Source of the DNA: Rutpela maculata
Taxonomy: Eukaryota > Arthropoda > Insecta > Coleoptera > Cerambycidae
DNA length: 64,000 bases
Reading direction: 5' to 3'
Assembly: GCA_936432065.2 (NCBI GenBank)
Contig: OW386293.2
Span: 23,386,234-23,450,233, forward strand
This document shows, piece after piece, positions 22,332 through 31,662 of this stretch. Every line of letters starts with the position of its first letter. The first letter of the stretch is position 1. The notes under the pieces were generated by a model. It searched no databases, had not been told where the DNA came from, and saw only the letters and a list, made by a program, of their open reading frames with translations. A program made the position numbers and the translations under genes.

Positions 22332-22509
22332 AAAATTATATAAAAAAAATATTTTTAAGAAAAAGCTTTTATTTGAAAAAACTACTAAAAAGTAAAAATA
22401 TTTTTTTTAAATTCATACACCTGGAATTTTAATAAAATTATTTTTACTTTTTAGTACAGTTTTTCAAATAAAAGCTTTTTCTTAAAAATATTTTTTTTAT
22501 ATAATTTTA
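22332..22509. repeat. Near-perfect 70-bp inverted repeat (hairpin)
   Basis: Left arm 22332-22402 and right arm 22440-22509 are reverse complements (AGAAAAAGCTTTTATTTG / CAAATAAAAGCTTTTTCT in the middle) around a loop of about 37 bp. Could be a foldback MITE. It lies just upstream of the satellite that holds the CR1-like LINE. Confidence 0.85.
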
Positions 22510-22555
22510 TTTTTTACTTTTTAGTCTACTTATTTTACAGACAAACAGACAGACA

Positions 22556-22668
22556 AAACCCTTTCATTTGTTATCCATGGCAAGGGAGTCGTGAAGAAAA
22601 ATAAAATTTGTCATCTTGGGGCGTCCGCCATATTGAATTTAGAATGACGTCACATAGTTTATCATATT
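22556..22668 (+). repeat. 120-bp satellite unit, left of the LINE insertion
   Basis: Contains AAACCCTTTCATTTGTTATC, GGGGCGTCCGCCATATTG, AATTTAGAATGACGTCACAT and AGTTTATCATATT. The same unit is repeated about three times at 26755-27095 on the other side of the LINE. This copy ends where the LINE starts. Confidence 0.85.
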
Positions 22669-22716
22669 ATCACTATTATTTGTTGTGAATCTGAAAGCAA
22701 ATCAGCAGACCTTGAC

Positions 22717-23595
22717 ATGACCTTCAGCAGCGCAAAGGATGAATTCAGTGAAGCAAATGAGGTATTCTATTTGAAAGATATTATCAGTCAAAAGGACTTA
22801 ATTATAAAAAATCAAGTTGATGTCATATGCTCTTTGAAAGATCAAATCGATCTATTAAATAAGTTACATCAATTAAAAGAGTCAGTTCCAATAAAAGCAT
22901 ATGACAAATGTAATACAATACCATCTGTGGATCATACAGCAAGTGCTTCGATCTGTAAAAATTCCAAGGAACCTGTAATCCCAAATCATATTGTAGATAA
23001 GAAAGTGACCACGCAGAAATCAAAGGAAATTAATAAACCTAAAAGGACGACTCGCCAGCATGCCAATAGAGGGGACAAAGTGTGTGCTAGCAATCAAAAT
23101 AAAATCATTCAACCGACCACCGCCGTAGACACAGCAAAATCACCAGTCTCTATTTGCCAGGCACCGACAATAAGCGGTGTTGCCATGTCTAATGCTGTTT
23201 CCCTAGCTGTCGCTCAAGCGAAATGTAACGAATTAATTCATTTAAATGACGAACCTTTTACAGAGGTAATAAATAAAAGAAAACAGAATAAACGTCAAAA
23301 TAAACCCATAATTGGCGACAACGAAAATCTAACTACGAAAATAATTTTGAGAAAGTCATTTCTTCATGTCTACAAGCTTCACCCAGATTTCAAACCTGAG
23401 GAGCTTTTGGATATTCTGAAGCCAGTATTTCCGGAAGTTGTCTGTGAGAAAATGAATCCACAATATTATTCATCGTTTAAAGTCACTATTGATGAATGCA
23501 ACCTAGTGACTGCTTGGAATCCTAAAATATGGCCGAAGGGAGCGATGGTTAACCAGTTTTTTCACCCGAGGACACCAAGAATCCCTGTGAAATAA
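22717..23595 (+). CDS. LINE ORF1 protein (CR1-like), RNA-binding type
   Basis: 292 codons from an ATG with no interruption. Residues about 20-60 look helical with heptad-like hydrophobics (DIISQKDLIIKNQVDVICSL, then KDQIDLLNKL), a probable coiled coil for multimerisation. The middle (90-190) is basic and low in order, rich in Lys, Arg, Thr and Asn. The C-terminal 85 residues form a compact block (ILRKSFLHVYKLHPDFKPEE through NPKIWPKGAMVNQFF) that resembles the small RRM-like domain seen in ORF1 of several arthropod LINEs. No CCHC knuckle. ORF1 proteins of this type coat the element RNA and bring it to the target. ORF2 follows closely. Intact, unlike ORF2. Confidence 0.75.
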   Translation: MTFSSAKDEFSEANEVFYLKDIISQKDLIIKNQVDVICSLKDQIDLLNKLHQLKESVPIKAYDKCNTIPSVDHTASASICKNSKEPVIPNHIVDKKVTTQKSKEINKPKRTTRQHANRGDKVCASNQNKIIQPTTAVDTAKSPVSICQAPTISGVAMSNAVSLAVAQAKCNELIHLNDEPFTEVINKRKQNKRQNKPIIGDNENLTTKIILRKSFLHVYKLHPDFKPEELLDILKPVFPEVVCEKMNPQYYSSFKVTIDECNLVTAWNPKIWPKGAMVNQFFHPRTPRIPVK

Positions 23596-23599
23596 TAAA

Positions 23600-26411
23600 T
23601 TCTTGTCCAGACATAGGAGAACCTGAGGATAGAGGAAATGGGGTAAGTGCGTACCATGTCAACATCCAATGTCTATCTAATAAACTGGACCAGCTGTCAC
23701 TTTTTCTTCAAAACAACTAATATGATGTCTTGTGCCTTTCAGAACATTGGTTAACAGAGGCAGATTTAAAACAAATTAATCTACCGGGGTATAAATTAAC
23801 TAGCTATTTCTGTAGAAGTAATTATATACACGGTGGTGTAGCAATATTTATTAAAAAAAAGCACAACGTTAAATATGTGTCACTAGACTCATCTAGCCGT
23901 GAAAAAGATGCCGAATTTTGTGCAGTCGAACTAACTGATATAAAAACGATAATCATTACTTTGTACAGATCCCCTATTGGGAATTTTGATAATTTCCTAA
24001 TGTTGTTAGAAAACCTTTTTATCAAATGCCTGTCGAAGCAAAAACGTGTAATATTATTAGGCGACTTTAATGTTGATTTTAGAGGTCGCTCATCAAATTT
24101 AACCGACTTAGCCTGTTTAGTTGAATCGTTTGGTCTTGAAACGTGTATCTCTGACTTTACAAGGATAACAAAAAATACAGCTACGTGTATCGATAACATC
24201 ATCACAAATTGGGGGGATGGTTTTGTGGCCGGTGTTTCGGATCCATGTCTCTCGGACCACCTAGGACAATTTATTGCAGTGAAAGGTCATATGGCACCCC
24301 CTAAAGCTATATGGAGAAGGAATATTACTAGTCACGGCATAGAAAAAATTAAATGTTCTTTATCTCAAATAAATTGGAATATTTTTGGCAGTCATAATTA
24401 TAGTCCAGAAGTGTTGTCAAATTTTTTGGTCAACACCTATAAAAGTCTCATTGAAACACATTTCCCGTTAAAAAAGGTTGTTAATCAATCTAACCCACCA
24501 GTAAAGTGGTTTAGCGAAACTCTTAAAGGTAAACGGGACACATTATCCAGTGTCAAAACAATTTGTAATTCTACTCAGGATACTGCCGATTGGGCAGTAT
24601 ATAATATTTTACGTAAAGAGTACAGGCAATGTATTAATGATTCTAAGAAGTGTGCTTACAATAATTTTATTAACGGCTCAGACAATAAAATTAGGGACAG
24701 CTGGAAATTAATCAATCAACTTTGAACGTAACAAAGCGAGTTCTGACAATACTGAGTATGCATTTACACAAAAAGCTTTTAACGATTTTTTTGCTTCGAT
24801 AGCTGAGAATATAATAAATTCTTTACCAACTGCAGATCAGACTGCACTGGATTTTTTAAGTGACTTGCCACCCACAAATAACTCTTTTTTTCTGTACCCC
24901 GTATCAGAAGTTTCCAACACCATTAAAGCTTTAAAAGATTCTAACTGTACAGATATTTATGGAATGAATTCTAGAATTTTAACAGAAACAGTAGACATTA
25001 TTGTTCAACCTTTAACTTTATTAATTAACAGCTGCCTTGGTGAGGGTGTTTTCCCAGAAGCTTTTAAGATCACGAAAGTTATACCACTTCTTAAAAAGGG
25101 TAATTCCGATGACTTGGACAACTACCGGCCAATTTCCATCATACCAATTTTTGCAAAGGTTTTAGAAATAATTTTGAAAAATCGACTATTAAACTTTTTT
25201 GAATCTAATGACGTTCTAAATAACTGTCAATTTGGTTTTCGTAGTAAGTGCTCTACTACACAAGCTGTGTTTACTGTGGTGCGGGACATTGTTGAGGGCC
25301 TTGAGCAGGGCAGGCATGTAGAAATTACACTGCTTGACTTGTCCAAGGCCTTTGACTGTGTCTCGCATGAATTACTCATAGAAAAGTTGAAATTTTATGG
25401 GATTCGTGGGAGTCCATTGGAACTACTACGCTCCTATTTATGTAACAGAAAACAGTGCGTCAGTGTAAATAATATAAATTCGGATCTTAATTCAGTTAAG
25501 CACGGAGTGTCTCAGGGCTCTGTATTGGGGCCACTCCTCTTTATTATATATGTCAATGATATATTTCATTTTATGTTGCCCCATAGGTGTATTGCTTACG
25601 CTGATGACACCACATTGCTGACTTCCCATAGTAACCTTCAAGTTTTACATCAACAGACTTCTTTAATTTCTGATCAAGCCAAAACCTGGTTCATCACTAA
25701 TAAAATGAAAATGAATGAGGAAAAAACTCAGAAGCTTGTCTTTTCCACGAGTAACACAGTGACAAAAGGCAACAGTGTGAAACTCCTAGTGTCACACTGG
25801 ACGATAAACTAAACTGGTTTAGTCATATTGATCAGCTAAGCCACAAACTTGCCAGCACAATATTTTTGCTCCGCCAGCTAAGAAGGCATTTGGTTTTGGA
25901 AACCTTGAAAGCGAGCTATTTTTCACTGTTTCATTCACACATTAGTTATGGCATCACTTTATGGGGTAATTCTTGTCATACTATAAAAATATTTCGTCTA
26001 CAAAAGAAAGCAATTAGAATCATTGCCAATGCAGGGTATAGAGACCACTGTAGGCCTCTATTTATTTCACTGGTCATTATGCCGTTACCTTCTTTATATA
26101 TTTATCTTAGTTTACTGGATATACACAAAAACTTAAATTCTTTTGAAAGGAATTCAAATTTTCATAATTACAGCACTAGACAAGCCGATTTACTAAGGCC
26201 AGCTAGGCATCGACTGACAAGATCGTCTAAAAATTCGCCGCACCTCAGGCTATATAATTTTCTTCCAAATCCACTAAAATTATTGACCTATAACCATTTT
26301 AAGGGCATACTGAAAAAATTATTTTTAATCCACGGTTTTTACTCTACTGACGAGTTCGTGGCGTTTTTGACAAACCCCGAAAACATTGCTGGTTTAGTGG
26401 CATCCATTTGA
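23600..26411 (+). pseudogene. LINE ORF2: AP endonuclease and reverse transcriptase, three lesions
   Basis: Order is endonuclease then RT. Endonuclease: VNIQCLSNKLDQL, CLSEHW with the catalytic Glu, GGVAIF, GDFNVDF, ATCIDNIITN and SDHLGQF with the catalytic His. RT: IYGMNSRIL, NYRPISIIP, CQFGFRSKCST, LLDLSKAFDCVSH, HGVSQGSVLGPLLFIIYVND and the active-site box CIAYADDTTLL. C-terminal part: SYGITLWGNS and AIRIIANAGYRDHCRPLF. Lesions: an in-frame TAA at 23718-23720, a frameshift near 24722 and another near 25785. All catalytic motifs are still present, so the copy is recent. The protein nicks target DNA and primes reverse transcription on it. The exact start is unclear. A minus-strand relative lies at 37720-41880. 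Confidence 0.85.
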
Positions 26412-26718
26412 CGTGGTACGCACCACTTCCTTGCTCCTTCAGTTTCTTGCTATTGTTTGAACATACAACAATAATGTTGCACGGCCACTTATTTTTATAT
26501 TGTATTTCGTTACGTATTTATCTATCCTCTTTTAATATTTTGTTTTGTATTGTATGGGATACAAAAACATAACATAATGTGTTGATGTTTTTTTTTTACT
26601 TTTGTTTTGTTAATGTTGTTCACTTATAGGTTTATGCCTATATTTTATATACTATTTTTTATATTTTTTAATTGACGTGTCATATATATATTTTTTGTAT
26701 TTTAATTGGTGAAATAAA

Positions 26719-26754
26719 TGATATGATATGATATGATATGATATGATATGATAT
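26719..26754 (+). repeat. (ATATG)n tail of the CR1-like LINE
   Basis: About seven copies of the pentamer at the 3' end of the element, after AATAAATG. Such tails arise during reverse transcription. Confidence 0.9.
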
Positions 26755-27095
26755 TTTACTCAAACCCTTTCATGTGATACCCATATCAAGGGGGTTGTGA
26801 AGAGAAAGATACTCCGCCATCTTGGAGCGTCCGCCATATTGAATTTAGAATAACGTCACATGGTTTATCGTATTTTACTCGTCAAACCCTTTCATTTGAT
26901 ATCCATATCAAGGGTCTTATGAAGTAAAAGATACTCCGCCATCTTAGGGCGTCCGCCATATTGAATTTAGAATGACGTTACATAGTTTATCATATTTTAC
27001 TCATCAAACCCCTTCATTTGATACCCGTATCAAGGGGGTTGTGAAGAGAAAGGCGATCCGCCATCTTGGTACGTCCGCCATATTGGATTTAGACC
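26755..27095 (+). repeat. 120-bp satellite array, three units
   Basis: Units begin near 26754, 26873 and 26994, each with TTTACTC, AAACCC-TTCATTTGATA, AGGG-GTTGTGAAG, ATCCGCCATCTTGG-like, CGTCCGCCATATTG and GACGT-ACAT. Period about 120 bp. The fourth unit is at 22556-22668. Confidence 0.85.
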
Positions 27096-27686
27096 GATAA
27101 TGGCTATACTATGTTGCATTGTCACCGACTTATATATGTGTACCAAATTTCAAAGCTCTAGCTTAATTAGAACTAGTCGAAATTCAGCTTGCAAGATTTC
27201 ACCTAAACAAACAAACTAACATACAAACATTGCAAGTTAAATAAAAGCTTTTAAAATGAATTATGAAATTTGAAAATATTAAAGTGCTAATAAAAACTGA
27301 AAGTTAACTAACTCCAGCAGGAGTGCTGGGTGGTGAGATCCGTTTATATTATTATACTCTTCGCAAAAACGAAGAGTATATTGTATTTGATCGGCACGTT
27401 TCTAAAATCGTAAATATCGCTCGTAGAGAAAAAATTTTCATATCATTGTGTTAGTGAACGAGTTCTGAACAACTTTCAAAATGTCCGTCCGTCCGTTTGT
27501 CCGTCCGTCACGTTTCTTGTAAGCACGATAACTTAAGAAAGAAAAATCCGATTGTACTGAAATTTGGACACTAAGTTAGTGTTAGCATTGTTTTTGAACA
27601 AAATCGATCAATAAATAAAAATGTTATCAATGATTTAAATTTGAGAATTTTAAAAAATAAATATCTTGTATTTCTGCTTACATCAT

Positions 27687-28508
27687 TGTTATAAAATATT
27701 ATTTTGGGTATTCAGCAGATAACTTTCAAAGAAATCATTCGTTCCTTTCATATATTATTGATCTAAATCTGATCAAGCTAGAATATCAACGAGTAGTCCT
27801 CTTACAAACAAACTTGTCAATTTCTTTATACATTTACTATGTCTAACATTCAATATGAAAAACAAGAAAATAACCATTCTTTCTATATATTGAAGATCTA
27901 AGTCTGATCATGCCAATATATTGTCAGAAATCCACCCTTAAGAGGAAATCTTTCAAGCATCTCTAGCCCTACCTAGAGGATACTCCATTCAATACGATAA
28001 ACAAGAAAATAACCATTCTCTCTATATATTGAAGATCTAAGTCTGATCATGCCAATATATTATCAGAAATCCACCCTTGCGAGGAAATCTTTCAAGCATC
28101 TCTAGCCCTACCTAGAGGATACTACATCACAAACAAACATTAGTTACATTTCAAAGCCAAGAACTACTGAAAAGCACAATGGTTATTTTCTTGTTTATCG
28201 TATTGAATGGAGTATCCTCTAGGTAGGGCTAGAGATGCTTGAAAGATTTCCTCTTAAGGGTGGATTTCTGACAATATATTGGCATGGTCAGACTTAGATC
28301 TTCAATATATAGAAAGAATGGTTATTTTCTTGTTTTTCATATTGAATGTTAGACATAGTAAATGTATAAAGAAATTGACAAGTTTGTTTGTAAGAGGACT
28401 ACTCGTTGATATTCTAGCTTGATCAGATTTAGATCAATAATATATGAAAGGAACGAATGATTTCTTTGAAAGTTATCTGCTGAATACCCAAAATAATATT
28501 TTATAACA
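27687..28508. repeat. Near-perfect palindrome, 330-bp arms, 161-bp spacer
   Basis: Arm 1 is 27687-28017 and arm 2 is 28179-28508; by eye they differ at only a few positions over 330 bases. The spacer (28018-28178) contains a further partial direct copy of the arm's inner 120 bp (CTATATATTGAAGATCTAAG, CTAGCCCTACCTAGAGGATA). The insert is flanked by TTGAGAATTTT at 27641-27651 and 28509-28519, a candidate 11-bp target duplication. The near identity of the arms means it formed recently or is kept uniform by gene conversion. Confidence 0.85.
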
Positions 28509-28568
28509 TTGAGAATTTTTTTTTTGATTTTTATGTTTTTGCAAAAATTTACATTTTTTACATTTTTT

Positions 28569-28630
28569 TACGTGTTAGGTGGTTCTTACGCTTTTGACTC
28601 GTAATCCAAAAGTCCCAGGTTCGAAACCCA
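28569..28630 (+). other. tRNA-like block inside repeat family E
   Basis: GGTGGTTCTTACG, then an anticodon-arm-like CTTTTGACTCGTAATCCAAA and a T-arm-like CCCAGGTTCGAAACCC with the B-box sequence GGTTCGAAACC. No acceptor stem can be made, so not a functional tRNA gene. Other copies at 51510-51560 and 55609-55645 retain parts of it. Confidence 0.45.
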
Positions 28631-28990
28631 TATGGCTATATGGGGTATGGTATGTTTTTTTTAATTTTTACTTTATTTTACACTGAGTCTTTCACCAACT
28701 AAGTTTGTACTATAAAATTAAAGATGTTTAAAAGTAACATTATTTACAAAAAACTGCGAAGAGTAGCCTATAGAATGTGTAACAATTATATAAAAAGTTT
28801 AGTGAATCGGCGAAGAGTACGTTTTTAGCTTGTTGATGTTTTATTTTGTCAAGAAAATGTTAAGCGTGTAATTTTAAATAAAATTCATCAACCTCAAGCA
28901 CTCGGTCGATATACCGATTTCAAAAATTACAAGACCCAGTGTTTATTTTAAAGCTTTAAGTAAAAAAAATTGAATCAATCATAGAATATA

Positions 28991-30134
28991 CAGGGTGTAA
29001 TTAGTTTCATGTCATTAAAAAAACTGGCAATGGGAACCGACTAGACAAACAAAAACCCTATATAATTTTTTCCCCTAGGAGCACTTTCAAAAAAATAACC
29101 TAGGTCAAAAATTTGAATGTTAAAGTAGGAGGCATCTGAGAACCACTACTTTTCTGGGTCAATGGATGTATAGTTTCGAATCATAGAAATTTCTTACTTT
29201 TAAAAAGTCATAAAAAAGTGTAAAGATCACCGACTTGTGTTCTCGCCGCCGCGCAGTCTCAAAGCAGGAAGCGCGGCACTTTAATGCGACCTCTTGAACG
29301 AATTTTTTGTACCAATTATGAAAATATACGCATGTCTTTCTACGAGACCGCAAGCACAGAGTGGTCGCAGGGGTTTAAACAGACGATGTAAAACAGCGAA
29401 TAAGAATAATAATAATAATGCCTTTATTGTCCAACAGGTAACACCCAATAACAGAACAATTCTTTTGAATTTGTCACAAAACCACAAAAGTTTTTTATAA
29501 TAATAAAGTTTAAATACCTTTAACCCAGCGGCTACTTTGATTATTATTGTTGATTTATATAAATTGTTCGAAATGATCTCCATCTGCATCAATACACATT
29601 TCGCCACGTCGAACTAAGGACATGCGCACTCCGTTCAACACATTTGATAAATTAGGATCATTTTTTATGGTTTCTATGCACATAAAAATACGTTGCTGCA
29701 ATTGTTCTAAAGTGTCAATTAGATCACGTAACCAAGTATTTAACGACTTGAACGGCAACTCAATAAAATAAGTTTTAACTATAAATCCAGTGGCCCAAAA
29801 TTCAAAAAAAACAAAAGCGACATACAAAAAAAAAACAAAGGGTAGTCGTGTGTACGTACTTAACCAAGTAACGACATAGACTAAAATATTGATTGAGAAT
29901 AACACAAGAGAGAGTACCTATCTGCACAAATGTCAGAGTAGCATGCATGACCAGAAGCCTACCCCAATATTCCAGCAGTTCTCAAACAATATTATTAAAT
30001 ATTTTCGAAATTTTTGTTTATTTTTCTTTCTCCAAAACTCTGGCTTTAGACCACATGTTATATAAGGTTTTTTGTTTGTTTAGTCGTGCCCACTACCAGT
30101 TTTTTTTTAATGAAGTGAAGCTAACTACGCCCTG
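28991..30134 (-). mobile_element. Tc1/mariner-type DDE element, 1.14 kb, internally deleted
   Basis: Ends CAGGGTGTAATTAGTTTCAT (left) and, reverse-complemented, CAGGGCGTAGTTAGCTTCAC (right), both continuing TCATTAAAAAAA and ACTGG; TA on both sides (28989-28990, 30135-30136). A transposase C-terminal remnant lies at 29555-29745. Too short for a full transposase of this group. Confidence 0.8.
29555..29745 (-). pseudogene. DDE transposase C-terminal remnant
   Basis: The last part of a 116-codon minus-strand frame reads LIDTLEQLQQRIFMCIETIK, then VRMSLVRRGEMCIDADGDHF and EQFI before the stop. The motif of a charged helix followed by RR-C-hydrophobic-(E/D)-G-x-HFEQ/HFEH at the very C-terminus is shared with the transposase remnants at 5054-5399 and 42890-43130. 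The catalytic blocks are missing; upstream codons (VFFLYVAFVFFEFWA) do not look like transposase. It lies within a TA-flanked element whose ends match the superfamily. Non-functional. Confidence 0.65.
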
Positions 30135-30151
30135 TATGTTACCATAATTAC

Positions 30152-30373
30152 CAATCCAGTAGCTCAGTCGGCTAAAGCGTATTGTGTGACGAATATACTG
30201 GTAACGATATATTTCGTGTACTGGGTGCGAATCGCAGCCCTGACTGTAACAATGTCAGTGGGTACGAATGGTGTCTGCGTTGTTCCAAATGTATAACCCC
30301 CTGTCAGCAGCCCTGGTCTTGGATTTGCGGATGGTTTACTACATGTAATGCGTTTATGTTATAATATAAACAT
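30152..30373 (+). mobile_element. tRNA-derived SINE, copy 3
   Basis: A box GTAGCTCAGTCGGCTAAAGC, a decayed B box (GGGTGCGAATCGC), then ATGGTGTCTGCGTTGTTCCA and GTAATGCGTTTATG at the 3' end. Same block order as the copy at 41942-42151. It sits 16 bp after the TA-flanked element and directly before the LINE fragment at 30376. Confidence 0.75.
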
Positions 30374-30375
30374 GA

Positions 30376-31662
30376 ACACATCGTGTCACGTTGAATGCCC
30401 ACTGCAATGGGTTAATAACTCTTTAAATAATATTATTGCTAAAGATTCAACTTTTAATTTATCACCTATAACCTATGAAGAAATCCATACATTAATATTA
30501 TCCATTTCCTCAAAACACTCTGCCGGCTTTGATGGTATTCCTAGCTCATTACTGGCTAAAGTCGCTGATTATATAATTCATCTCCTCACTTCACTAATAA
30601 ACCTCTCATTTCAAGAAGGCATATTTCCAACGATATTAAAAAACTCTGATAATACCGATCCACAAAAAAGACACAAATATGAAATATCTATGTTTTATCT
30701 GCCTTTTCAAAAATATTTGAAAAATATTCTCATGGTAGACTTATAGTTTGTTTAGAAGATGAAAACGTACTAACCGGGAGACAGTTTGGCTTTAGGAAAG
30801 GCCTTTCTACTCAGTATACTGTTCTGTCATTATATAATTTTATTTTAAATAACCTCGACTCAAAAAATAATACTGCATGTATATTTTTTGATTTCAAGCG
30901 TGCCTTTGATACTGTAGATCTGAAGTTGCTGTTAATGAGACTAGATAAGTATGGAATAAAAAATACTGCTTTAAACTGTCTGAAGTCATATTTGATAGAT
31001 AGGTGGTCAAGTTGTTATAAGGATGTTGTTTATGAATCTGATACTGGCTTGGTCACCATGGACGTCCCCCAAAGGAGTGTGTTGGGGCCATTGCTGTCTT
31101 TAATTTTCAAAAACGACATTGTTGATAATGTTTGATAATGCATTTGGGTCTCAATTTGTTGATGACACATCTACTGCTGCCTTTGCACCAAATATGGCTG
31201 AACTCAGCTTATATGCAAATGCTGATGTAAATAAATATGATAACATTTTCTTCTAATTCAAAAACCGAATTATTGTTTTTAGGATTACATCTTGATGCCC
31301 ATTTAACCTGGAGCATTCAAATTGATTTTTTTGTTGAAAGCATTAGCTACGCATTATGCATTGCTTCGTATTATGGCTAATGAGAAGTACAGTTAACTTA
31401 GACATTTTAAAGTCATATTATTTAGCACATATACACTCATCTATTAACTACGGGTGTTATATGCTGGGGAAATTGCTCTAAAGTTAATAAAATCTTGATA
31501 ATCCAGAAAAAAATTATTCGCACGATGCTGTTTAGACCTATCACTACATCTTGTAGAGAACTATTTAAGCAATTAAATATACCAACCGTATTTTGCCTTT
31601 ATATATTTAACACCTTAGTTTTTGTGAAATCAAATCCAGAGAACTTCATACAAGCTCGAGAT
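30376..31662 (+). pseudogene. CR1-like LINE reverse transcriptase, decayed, split by a hAT-like element
   Basis: Translated pieces in shifting frames: SSKHSAGFDGIPSSLLAKV, LINLSFQEGIFPTILKN, GRQFGFRKGLSTQYTVLSLY, IFFDFKRAFDTVDLKLLLMR, VPQRSVLGPLLSLIFKNDI, and a ruined active-site box FVDDTSTAAF in place of the usual YADDT. The end retains LFKQLNIPTVFCLYIFNTLV then VKSNPENFIQAR, where the hAT-like element (31663-34734) breaks it. No endonuclease part. Many stops. It differs from the LINE at 22669-26754 and is older. Confidence 0.8.

Larger units (their letters stand above)
22669..26754 (+). mobile_element. Nearly complete CR1-like LINE inserted in satellite DNA
   Basis: About 4.1 kb: a short 5' leader, ORF1 (22717-23595), ORF2 (about 23600-26411), a 3' UTR with AATAAA at 26713, and a pentanucleotide tail (ATATG)n at 26719-26754. 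Microsatellite-like tails rather than poly(A) fit the CR1 group. Both flanks are units of a 120-bp satellite: left flank ends TTTATCATATT, right flank resumes TTTACTCAAACCC, so the insertion split the array. ORF2 holds one in-frame stop and two frameshifts, so this copy is inactive but young. Confidence 0.8.
27354..28834 (+). repeat. Dispersed repeat family E, copy 1, with palindromic insertion
   Basis: Starts with a perfect hairpin, TACTCTTCGC-AAAA-CGAAGAGTA (27356-27379), then conserved ATTTGATCGGCACGTTTCTA, GTCCGTCCGTC microsatellite and CACGTTTCTTGTAAGCACGA. Its 3' half has a tRNA-like block and ends GGCGAAGAGTACGTTTTTAG-CTTG. The CGAAGAGTA string near the end echoes the 5' hairpin. Copies at 49122-49555, 51045-51722 and 55609-55830. 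No ORF. This copy is enlarged by the palindromic insert 27652-28508. Superfamily unknown. Confidence 0.75.

Noticed and set aside
26755..27095. CRISPR-like array
   Set aside because: Units are contiguous 120-bp satellite repeats without unique spacers, in a eukaryotic context.
29893..30364. Plus-strand frames of 60-84 codons
   Set aside because: They cover the right end of the TA-flanked element and the SINE; both are explained as non-coding repeats.
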